A stretch of 39,475 bases of DNA, from the NCBI GenBank assembly GCA_025358295.1, contig JANYJY010000006.1, forward strand, positions 1 to 39,475, written 5' to 3'. Origin of the DNA: Gammaproteobacteria bacterium. GTDB taxonomy: Bacteria; Pseudomonadota; Gammaproteobacteria; Steroidobacterales; Steroidobacteraceae. Below are positions 24,299 through 31,857 of the stretch, one piece after another; within the stretch, counting starts at the first letter, position 1, and each line of letters starts with the position of its first letter. Both the position numbers and the translations under genes were made by a program. Under the pieces are notes generated by a model. It was not told the DNA's origin, did no database searches, and was given only the letters and a program-made list of their open reading frames with translations.

Positions 24299-25087
24299 TC
24301 AATCCCGAATCACCCGCATGCTGACCTTGCCGAGCGTGGAGTATTCAGCCTCGAGGGTATCTCCCGCCGCGATAGCTACATGGGAAGTCATTGCGCCGCT
24401 AGCCACACACTCGCCGGCCTTGAGGCCCCGTCCCTGAACTCGCAAGGCGTTGGCGAGCCATAGCAGGGCATTGAGCGGATCCCCCAGCACGGCGCTACCG
24501 ATGCCTGCGCCGCAGGCGACGCCGTTTCTTGTCAGAGTGACGCGCTCGAGTGACAAGTCGGCACCGCCGCCCAGTCGTAATCCCGGGCCTCCCCTGACGA
24601 AACCTTGAGTGACGCCGTTGTCCGCAATCAGACATAACCCACCCACTTCAAAGGGCCGGGCGTAGGCCGGTCGGTTGATTTCCAGCAGCGGCAATGCCAA
24701 ATCGACCGCCGCCAGCACCTCCGACATCAAGTGCGGCGTACTGCGCGGCGGTAGGTCCGCCCCGAGCAAAAAGCCGATTTCCGGTTCCACCGAGGATGAT
24801 TGGCCTGCGAGATTCCACTCTCGCCCGCCGGCCACGATGTTGCGCTCGAAGGCGCGACCGTAGAATGGTTCGACCAGTCCGAGTATTTTTTGCCCCTCGA
24901 CGGAGGTCGCTCCTATTTTATACCCCGCGATGCCGCCCAAACGGGGTTCGAGGGCAGCAACGACCAGATCGGCCACCGCATAGGCCTGGGAAATGTCGCG
25001 TGGTGCCAAATCCTCGGGGACGTTCTCGATGGGCGCCGCCCCGGCTCGCACGGCCACCAGACGTGACGCAAGTTCGCCGATACTCAT
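24299..25087 (-). CDS. 2-keto-4-pentenoate hydratase/oxalocrotonate decarboxylase family protein
   Basis: 262 residues of the hydratase branch of the FAH superfamily. Visible marks are GYKIGATSVEGQKILGL, the metal site around SSSVEPEIGFLLGADLP, DLALPLLEINRPAY and GSAVLGDPLNALLWLAN. Family enzymes hydrate 2-hydroxypenta-2,4-dienoate or decarboxylate 4-oxalocrotonate after meta-cleavage, using Mg or Mn. ATG 25087 was chosen: GAGGAG lies seven bases upstream and it overlaps the preceding gene's stop (ATGA). It suggests that the island yields a short unsaturated keto acid. Confidence 0.87.
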   Translation of the reverse strand: MSIGELASRLVAVRAGAAPIENVPEDLAPRDISQAYAVADLVVAALEPRLGGIAGYKIGATSVEGQKILGLVEPFYGRAFERNIVAGGREWNLAGQSSSVEPEIGFLLGADLPPRSTPHLMSEVLAAVDLALPLLEINRPAYARPFEVGGLCLIADNGVTQGFVRGGPGLRLGGGADLSLERVTLTRNGVACGAGIGSAVLGDPLNALLWLANALRVQGRGLKAGECVASGAMTSHVAIAAGDTLEAEYSTLGKVSMRVIRD

Positions 25088-25971
25088 GATGCGCTCCTCA
25101 GTGAATCGCGTCTGCCGCGCAACCAATCGCCGAGAGTCGTGGATGGTGTCCCGAACAAACGGTTAGCTTCCTCCGGATCGCCATGCTCTCCGATGGCCGC
25201 GAACGCGGCAAACAGATCTGCGGCGAAGCGCAGGTCCTGGTTTCTCGTGAGTGTGGCAATGATACGCGCGACAGGTAGAGGCAGCGTCGTGACCTTGAGT
25301 TCGGGATGCAGGACCGACACGTAGAGCCACAAGGCATCCCGCATCGTGAACGCCTGCGGCCCGAATAGATATAACGCTTGGTTTTGCGCCTGCTCGCTAT
25401 CCAGGGCGCGCGCCGCCATGGCGGCGTAGTCCGCCGCGGCCAGGTAGTGCAAAAGATGCGGTTGGCGCCCAAGCACCGATGCGCGACCGTCGCGCACGAA
25501 CAGTGGCAGAGATTCCATGAAGTGAGTAGCTCGGAAGAACGTCCACGGCACGCCGCTTTGGGCTATGGATACTTCGACGGATCGCTTGATCCGGACGGGC
25601 AGAAATCGGTTATTCGCGTCCGTCATCTGCCCAGCCCCCGACAAATAAGTAATCCGCCTCAGTCCATGGCGGCGTGCCGCGTCGGCGCAATTCGCCGCTC
25701 CCTGCACTTCCTGAGTATCGTAGCTTGCTGGCGTGTTCGTTCCGCGCAAGTTCAAATGCACGTGGCCGCATCCTTCAAAGGCCTGGTCCAAAGTTTCCGC
25801 TTGTGTGACATCGCCGGTCACGAATTCGAAATCCGGTCCGAGCTTGGCGCGAGCCCGCGCGGCGTCTCGAACCAGGCAGCGAACCTTCCAGCCTTCCGTG
25901 AGCAGGCGCTGCGCCACAGGCGCTCCCAACATGCCCGTCGCGCCCACGACCAGTACTCGATCAGCACGCAT
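25084..25971 (-). CDS. NmrA-like NAD(P)-binding atypical short-chain dehydrogenase
   Basis: 295 residues from ATG 25971 (GGAG eight bases upstream). An N-terminal nucleotide motif VLVVGATGMLGAPVAQRLL (GxxGxxG) is followed by VRCLVRDAARARAKL and a NmrA/SDR-a5-like body (YLSGAG, WTFFRATHFMESL). The YxxxK catalytic pair of classical SDRs is not evident, so it may be a reductase of unusual type or a redox sensor. It is the first gene of the minus-strand operon, divergent from the plus-strand GMC gene across a 118-base spacer. Confidence 0.83.
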   Translation of the reverse strand: MRADRVLVVGATGMLGAPVAQRLLTEGWKVRCLVRDAARARAKLGPDFEFVTGDVTQAETLDQAFEGCGHVHLNLRGTNTPASYDTQEVQGAANCADAARRHGLRRITYLSGAGQMTDANNRFLPVRIKRSVEVSIAQSGVPWTFFRATHFMESLPLFVRDGRASVLGRQPHLLHYLAAADYAAMAARALDSEQAQNQALYLFGPQAFTMRDALWLYVSVLHPELKVTTLPLPVARIIATLTRNQDLRFAADLFAAFAAIGEHGDPEEANRLFGTPSTTLGDWLRGRRDSLRSAS

Positions 25972-26037
25972 AATTTCTACTCCGGTCTTTTTGTCGGCGG
26001 CATTGCCGGAAGGCATGGCTGCGGGCGCGCCGCGACC

Positions 26038-26067
26038 TTGACGGCGCGGCGCAGGTACGCCGATAGT
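26038..26067 (+). promoter_or_regulatory. Candidate sigma-70-type promoter for the GMC gene
   Basis: TTGACG (26038-26043) and GATAGT (26062-26067) are 18 bases apart, 22 bases before the start codon, leaving a very short leader that contains CAGGAG (26077-26082). The -35 is strong, the -10 imperfect. Confidence 0.4.
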
Positions 26068-26089
26068 TTCGTTTTTCAGGAGCCATGTC

Positions 26090-27694
26090 ATGAGACAAAG
26101 TGCGGCCACCGCTGCGGCGGGAACCCCTCTGGGCCAGCATGTAGATGCGGTGATTGTCGGCGCGGGCGCCGCCGGCAGTCTTTGGGCCGAGCGACTCGCG
26201 CGGGCGGGCAAATCGGTCATCGTTCTGGAAGCCGGTCCCGCTTGGGAACTTAAAGACATGAAGAGTTCGCAAATTTGGGCACGACGACTCAAATGGGGCG
26301 GACCTGAAGTGTTGAACGGCGGCAAGGACCGGTTTGGCCACAACATGAGCACCGGCTGGGGATTGGGCGGCGCCGCGTTGCATCACTATGCCGGTTGGCC
26401 CCGGTTGCATGCCGAAGATTTTCGCACCCAATCCTTGTACGGTAGAGCTGTCGACTGGCCGATCGAATACGCTGAATTGCAAGCCTGGTACGACAGCGTT
26501 CAGGCGGAGATGATGCTCTCCGGCGATGCGCAAGCTGAGATCTGGCGCCCCCCAGGCGCGCCCTATCCACAGCCGCCACTGCGCACCTTTCGCCAAGGGG
26601 AGCTGATTACGCAAGGGTTCCATAAACTGGGCATGAGGGTGGCGCCCGCGCCGCTCGCCATTCTCTCCCAACCTGTGCCCGGGCGCATGGCCTGCAAGTA
26701 CGATGGCTGGTGCGATGCTGGTTGTCCGATTGGCGCTCTGGCCAATCCATTGATTACGCATATACCCCGCGCCGTCGCAGCGGGGGCACATTTCGAGACG
26801 CGCGCGTCGGCCACTCGTGTGCTCATCGACGGACGAGGGCGCACTGCAGGTGTCGTTTGGCGGGATGCCGCTGGCGGCGAGCATCGCCAGCGCGCGGACC
26901 TGACCATCCTGGCCGCATCCACCGTGCAGAACGTCAGATTGCTGCTCGCCTCTGCCGAACCGCGCCACCCTCGAGGTATCGCCAACGGCAGCGGACTGCT
27001 CGGCCGAGGTTTTACGTGTCACACCGTGGCGAGTGCGTACGGAATCTTTAATGAGCCGACGGACAATTATCTGGGCGTGACCGCCGGCCAGTTGATCTCG
27101 CAGGATCGCTACTCGAAGACCGCCCGCGGACACGACGGCGCCTTCGGCAGTCATCAGTGGGGCATCGCTCCGGCCTTGAAGCCGAACGATTTGCTGGGAA
27201 TCGCCAATGCGCATTCGGAACTCTGGGGCGCCGACCTTGCCCGATTCCTGGAACGCGACGGCCCGCGACTGGGCACCCTGTCCGCCGTCTGCGAAACGCT
27301 GCCGGGATCTGAGCGCCGCATCGAGCTCGCAGCCGAGCGGGACATGAACGGCATGCCGATGGCCAAGATCGTCAATACGCTCGACCGCGATGCGCTCGAC
27401 CTGTATGCGAACGCGAATCGGCAGGGGCGAGAAATTCTCGATGCCGCGGGCGCCAACTCCACGTGGAACGGCATGATGGCGATGACGCACGCGCTCGGCG
27501 GCACCGTCATGGGCAAGGATGCGGGCAGCTCGGTTTGCGATAGTTACGGGCACGCCCACGAGGTGGCGAATCTCATCGTCGCAGGCGGCAGTCTCTTTCC
27601 CACGGCGGGCGGAGGAGGCCCGACATTCACCATATATGCTCTCGCGGATCGCGCGAGCGATCACGTGCTCAAGCATTGGGCAAGCTACATCTGA
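26090..27694 (+). CDS. GMC-family FAD oxidoreductase, paralogue A
   Basis: 534 residues. The FAD-binding GAGAAG lies at 24-29 with VIVLEAGP after it; the body includes NMSTGWGLGGAALHHYAGWP and the catalytic-His region MTHALGGTVMG. Cys202, Cys208 and Cys212 (CKYDGWCDAGC) form a cluster reminiscent of the Fe-S-binding region of FAD-glucose/gluconate dehydrogenase large subunits. At the second GMC catalytic position (usually Asn or His before PTxTI) the sequence is GGGGPTFTI. No signal peptide is seen, so export, if any, would need the Tat subunit at 19718-20275. Likely oxidises an alcohol or sugar-like group, passing electrons to a respiratory acceptor. Confidence 0.87.
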   Translation: MRQSAATAAAGTPLGQHVDAVIVGAGAAGSLWAERLARAGKSVIVLEAGPAWELKDMKSSQIWARRLKWGGPEVLNGGKDRFGHNMSTGWGLGGAALHHYAGWPRLHAEDFRTQSLYGRAVDWPIEYAELQAWYDSVQAEMMLSGDAQAEIWRPPGAPYPQPPLRTFRQGELITQGFHKLGMRVAPAPLAILSQPVPGRMACKYDGWCDAGCPIGALANPLITHIPRAVAAGAHFETRASATRVLIDGRGRTAGVVWRDAAGGEHRQRADLTILAASTVQNVRLLLASAEPRHPRGIANGSGLLGRGFTCHTVASAYGIFNEPTDNYLGVTAGQLISQDRYSKTARGHDGAFGSHQWGIAPALKPNDLLGIANAHSELWGADLARFLERDGPRLGTLSAVCETLPGSERRIELAAERDMNGMPMAKIVNTLDRDALDLYANANRQGREILDAAGANSTWNGMMAMTHALGGTVMGKDAGSSVCDSYGHAHEVANLIVAGGSLFPTAGGGGPTFTIYALADRASDHVLKHWASYI

Positions 27695-27720
27695 TTCGTG
27701 CCGGTGCCAGACACGGCCCC

Positions 27721-29304
27721 TCATGTGTAGTCACCCCAGTGCCGGGCAATATGATCGGCAGAGCGAAGCGCGATCGCATGCAGGGTAAACGTAGGACTGG
27801 TGCCGCCAGATTGAGGAAAAAGTCCCGCTCCTGCAAGGACCAAGCCCCGCACGTCATGACTTCGTCCAAACGTGTCGCAGACGGAACGTGCCGCATCGGA
27901 ACCCATTACCGTACCGCCGCTGATGTGGCCGCCCGCCAATGGACCGTTCCACTGTGACCGTGCTCCCGCCGCCTCCATTATGGATACACCTTGAACTTTG
28001 ACATACGAGGTAAGTGCGAGCGTATCGGGATCGTGTCGATAAAACGTTCGAGCCAACGGCGTCCCATAGACATCCTTGCGATGCGGGTCCAATTCGACGC
28101 GATTCGATTCGGACGCCGCGCCGCCGACGAACCCCACCATAAAGGCTAGATGCTGTGTCGCGTCGCGTATGAATGCGTGCAGCGCTTCTCCGTACAGTTC
28201 CGGCCGAGTGGCGGCGATGCCGAAGATGTCGTTCGGTTTCGCCGCAGGCGCGATTTGCCATTGATACGCGCCAAACAGCTCCGGACGCCCGGGATGCGTG
28301 AACGCGGAATGATGATAGTACTGGCCTGAATTCACTCCCATCCAGACTTCCGTGCGCTCGGCGAACAGTCCGTAAGCAAAACACATCGCGTCCGACAGCA
28401 AGAATTTCCCGACCAAGCCGCTGCGATTTGCGATCCCGGGATTCACGCCGCCGCCCGGTCGGCGCGATTCGCCAGAGCACAACAGGATGCGAGGATTCTG
28501 AATAAAGGATGCCGCCAGTATGGTTAAGTCCGCGCGCGCCTCGCGCGGCTGGCCATTGAAGTAGTACTGAACGCCCAGGGCCCGCCCGGCCGAGTCGGTC
28601 AACACTCGGCTGACCGATGCGCCCGTGCGTATTTCAATTCGGCGATCTCGAGCCCACTTGAGGTAAGTCACCAAGGGGTTGGCAAGAGCGCCGATGGGGC
28701 ATCCGGCATCGCACCAGCCGTCGTACAGACAGGCAGCGCGGCCTTTGTAACCTGTGGAATTGATGGCGGCGGGCATCGGCGAAACAGGAAGCCCGAGTCG
28801 ATGGAAACCCTGCGCCAGCAAGTCGCCGTGGCGAAAAGTGCGCAGCGGCCCCATAGGATATGGCTGCCCCGCCCCGCGCCAGGGTTCGGCCGACGCGTCC
28901 CCGGAAATCCCAACCTCGGCTTGCACCTGATCGTACCAGGGCCGCAGATCGTCGTAGGTGAGGCCCCAATCCCGGCCCCGACCGTGACGGCTGTGCAGGT
29001 CGAACACATCGACCGGGAAGCGCGGCCAAGTTGCGTAGTGATGGTAGGCAGCGCCGCCGAGCCCGGAGCCCGTGGATACATTGTGAGCGATGGGATTCGG
29101 TCCATCCACCAAGACCGGAGCGCCGCCCCACTTGTGGCGGCGCGCCCATACGCTCGAACTCAACATGTCAGCCTGTGATTTGTTCGGGCCCGCCTCGAGT
29201 ACCAGAATTTGTTTTCCGGCACGCGACAGCCGATCCGCGTAAACACCGCCGGCGGCGCCAGCGCCAACGATGATTACGTCATGCGAGGACCGCTCAATGT
29301 CCAA
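27721..29304 (-). CDS. GMC-family FAD oxidoreductase, paralogue B
   Basis: 527 residues, tail-to-tail with paralogue A (26 bases between stops) and clearly related to it: HDVIIVGAGAAGGVYADRL at the FAD site, NVSTGSGLGGAAYHHYATWP, and the same cysteine pattern CLYDGWCDAGC. The His region is GGHISGGTVMG, and the second catalytic position reads GGTSPTFTL. The start is TTG at 29304, overlapping the TonB-receptor stop by 11 bases; GGAGAGG lies rather far upstream, so the start is uncertain. Lacks a signal peptide. Cotranscription with the receptor suggests it acts on the imported compound. Confidence 0.86.
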   Translation of the reverse strand: MDIERSSHDVIIVGAGAAGGVYADRLSRAGKQILVLEAGPNKSQADMLSSSVWARRHKWGGAPVLVDGPNPIAHNVSTGSGLGGAAYHHYATWPRFPVDVFDLHSRHGRGRDWGLTYDDLRPWYDQVQAEVGISGDASAEPWRGAGQPYPMGPLRTFRHGDLLAQGFHRLGLPVSPMPAAINSTGYKGRAACLYDGWCDAGCPIGALANPLVTYLKWARDRRIEIRTGASVSRVLTDSAGRALGVQYYFNGQPREARADLTILAASFIQNPRILLCSGESRRPGGGVNPGIANRSGLVGKFLLSDAMCFAYGLFAERTEVWMGVNSGQYYHHSAFTHPGRPELFGAYQWQIAPAAKPNDIFGIAATRPELYGEALHAFIRDATQHLAFMVGFVGGAASESNRVELDPHRKDVYGTPLARTFYRHDPDTLALTSYVKVQGVSIMEAAGARSQWNGPLAGGHISGGTVMGSDAARSVCDTFGRSHDVRGLVLAGAGLFPQSGGTSPTFTLHAIALRSADHIARHWGDYT

Positions 29305-31678
29305 ATCGGTAGTGAACCTCTCCGCCCCACTCGCGCGGCGGGCTGACGCTCGCGAACGCCACGCCCAATGCAGCCGTCACGTCCTGCGCATTGGTATGAT
29401 AAAACTTGTTGGCCAGATTCAGGCCGTATGCCGCCACCGACCAGTGACCGCCGCTGAAATCGTAGGTCGCCCGACCGTTGACCAGCCCATAGCCGCCCTG
29501 TCGGTTGATGGGAGTGTTCACGGCCTCGTACCAGAACTCCGATCGGAATGAGTAATCGCCGCGCAATGTCAGCTTTCCGGAAGCGACGGCCCAGCTGTAC
29601 TGCGCGCCCAGGCTGCCGTTCAAGCGCGGAGTCAGCGGCAAGTGCATGCCATATTCGATGCCGGATCCGACAGGTACCGACTGGTATTGATCCTTGGTGT
29701 ACCCCAAGCCGGCCTGCAGCTCGAATGCCGCGACCGGGCGTGCCTGCAACTCAACTTCGGCGCCGCGAATGCGCGACGACGCCGTGACCGTATCGAAAAA
29801 GCCCGATGCCTGGTCCAGCGCCAGCAACTGGATTCCCTTGTAGTTTTCCTGGAACAGCGCAACGTTTACTCGCACGCGATTGTCGGCGAATTGAGTCTTT
29901 GCGCCGAGTTCATAGGAATCAATCTTTTCCGGGTCAAATGCGCTTATCGCGCCGAACTGCCCCGTGTGAACGTTCGGGCTCGGCCGGCCGTTGAAGCCGC
30001 CGCTCTTAAACCCCTTCGAATAAGACAGGTAGGTCAGCACCTCATCGGAGGGCTTCCATTCGATGTCGGCCTTGGGGGTGACCTGACTCCAATCCTTGTT
30101 GTACGCGGTAGGAACCGTGTTATTGGGATTCAACGGCGACAAGGTATACAGGATCGCAGGCGGCAGGCCCGCGAGGTTCGCAACTCCGGCCGAATTGTCA
30201 ATGAAGAAATCATAGTCCTGTTGCTTAGTCTCTTTGGTCCAGCGCAGCCCCAGCGTGCTCGCCCACTGATCGGCGAATTTGATGGTTGTTTGTCCAAACA
30301 GCGCTTTCGCCTTGGTGTCCAGGGTGAACGCCTGGTGGTTCACGATTTTCTTGTCGACCCCGGGTGTGGCGTAGCTCTGGCCGCCCGCAAAATTACACAC
30401 TGGGTAGACAAAGTAAAACGGATCGCCGGGAGGCGCCGCCGCCGGGAACGGCAGGCAGCCGTTGTTGCCGCCGAGCGAGACTATGTTGATGTTGGCGTTG
30501 TACTCTTGATAGTAATAGGCGCCGAGCAGCCATTTCGCTGGTCCCGAGTTGCCGGACAACTGCAACTCCTCGCTGAACTGATGCTGCTTGTCGGCAAAGC
30601 CGCCTTCATAGAACGAATATGGAGTGGCATCGTAGTCTGTGGCCTGAAACTGGCTCAGGCGTCGGTACGCACTGATCGACTTGAGTTTCGCGCCGCCGAC
30701 ATCCCAATCCAAGGTCAGCGAGATACCCTTGATGTCGTAATCCTTGCGTGGGTCGATCGAGGAATTATTCACATAGGGGTCACCTAGGTTTAGATATTGA
30801 CCCATGCCGGCGGGCAGCGGCACGCCAAACGGCGAAAACACCGCAGGGTTGTAGCCAACCAGGATGGTGTGTTGCGAGGTTCCGGTGATGCGGGTGATAT
30901 CCCCCGCGAGCGTGAGCGAGAAGGCGTCGCCTGGCACCCACTTGTACTTTGCGTTCGCTCCCCATTGATTGGTCGTGTCGAAAATGGTGCCGTCGCTCGC
31001 GCGCCGCGCCCAGCCATTCTGATCACGGAAATTCGCGGACACGAGCAGGCCCTGGGTATTGCTGATCGGCAGATCGAGAGAGCCGCGAACCTGCCGCAGA
31101 TTGCGGCTACCGCCCGTAATGCTCAAGTCGCCGCCAAACTCACGGCCTGGATCGCGGGTCGTGATACTGACGGCTCCGCCAATGGTGTTGCGGCCGAACA
31201 GCGTGCCTTGCGGGCCTCGTAATACTTCGATGCGCTGCACATCCGATGAGTCGATGGACGCTCCCATGACACGGCCCAGATAAACGCCGTCGACATAAGT
31301 GGCCACCCCCGGATCGGTGGCCGGGTTGAGGTCTGTCTGGCCGACGCCGCGGATGAAATAGTAGGCATCGTTGCCGCCAGTCGGCCCAGGATTCGAGAGG
31401 AAATTCGGCGTGAACTGCGCCGCATCCCCGACATTGCGGATATTGAGCTTTTCTATGTCCGCGGCTTGGAATGCGGAGACGGCGATGGGCGTATCTTGGA
31501 GCCGCTCCGCGTAGCGGCGCGATGTGACCACCACTTCAGCGAGGGCATCGGAGTTAACCGTCGTCGGCGCTGAAATTTGTGCCTGCGGATCGGTTGACGC
31601 AGCCATGGCTCCCGCGCTCAAAGCGACACTGATTCCCGCAGCGATCGGCGTCAGAGCCCCTGAAATAATTCGTCCCAT
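29294..31678 (-). CDS. TonB-dependent outer-membrane receptor
   Basis: 794 residues from ATG 31678, preferred to ATG 31684 because GGGGGA then stands six bases upstream. A signal peptide (about 1-26, ending AGAMA) is followed by a TonB-box-like EVVVTSRR, the plug domain (TPIAVSAFQAADIEKLNI, VLRGPQGTLFGRNTIGGAV) and a 22-strand-type barrel ending VHYRFGH. Receptors of this type in catabolic islands import aromatic or steroid-like substrates rather than only siderophores. It overlaps the GMC-B gene downstream, indicating one transcript. The 173-base gap to the next gene upstream probably holds its promoter. Confidence 0.93.
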   Translation of the reverse strand: MGRIISGALTPIAAGISVALSAGAMAASTDPQAQISAPTTVNSDALAEVVVTSRRYAERLQDTPIAVSAFQAADIEKLNIRNVGDAAQFTPNFLSNPGPTGGNDAYYFIRGVGQTDLNPATDPGVATYVDGVYLGRVMGASIDSSDVQRIEVLRGPQGTLFGRNTIGGAVSITTRDPGREFGGDLSITGGSRNLRQVRGSLDLPISNTQGLLVSANFRDQNGWARRASDGTIFDTTNQWGANAKYKWVPGDAFSLTLAGDITRITGTSQHTILVGYNPAVFSPFGVPLPAGMGQYLNLGDPYVNNSSIDPRKDYDIKGISLTLDWDVGGAKLKSISAYRRLSQFQATDYDATPYSFYEGGFADKQHQFSEELQLSGNSGPAKWLLGAYYYQEYNANINIVSLGGNNGCLPFPAAAPPGDPFYFVYPVCNFAGGQSYATPGVDKKIVNHQAFTLDTKAKALFGQTTIKFADQWASTLGLRWTKETKQQDYDFFIDNSAGVANLAGLPPAILYTLSPLNPNNTVPTAYNKDWSQVTPKADIEWKPSDEVLTYLSYSKGFKSGGFNGRPSPNVHTGQFGAISAFDPEKIDSYELGAKTQFADNRVRVNVALFQENYKGIQLLALDQASGFFDTVTASSRIRGAEVELQARPVAAFELQAGLGYTKDQYQSVPVGSGIEYGMHLPLTPRLNGSLGAQYSWAVASGKLTLRGDYSFRSEFWYEAVNTPINRQGGYGLVNGRATYDFSGGHWSVAAYGLNLANKFYHTNAQDVTAALGVAFASVSPPREWGGEVHYRFGH

Positions 31679-31857
31679 TCGCATTCCCCCTTCCAGTCAT
31701 GATCGGCCGCCGCTCACTCGTGGCGCGCCCACATCCCGATCGTTGCATAGTCAGGTCATGAATATCTAATTCCTTGGGCGTCGGTATCCATAACCGGCAG
31801 CTATCCCCTATGGCATAACAAAGCGCGAGTTCAGGCCGCCGCTCGCAGGGCTGCCGC

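Noticed and set aside
25961-27724. A 587-codon minus-strand frame opposite GMC gene A
   Set aside because: The plus-strand frame carries clear GMC motifs; the opposite frame shows none and is an antisense open frame caused by high GC.
29642-30787. A 381-codon plus-strand frame opposite the TonB receptor
   Set aside because: Antisense shadow with Arg/Gln-rich composition and no family features.
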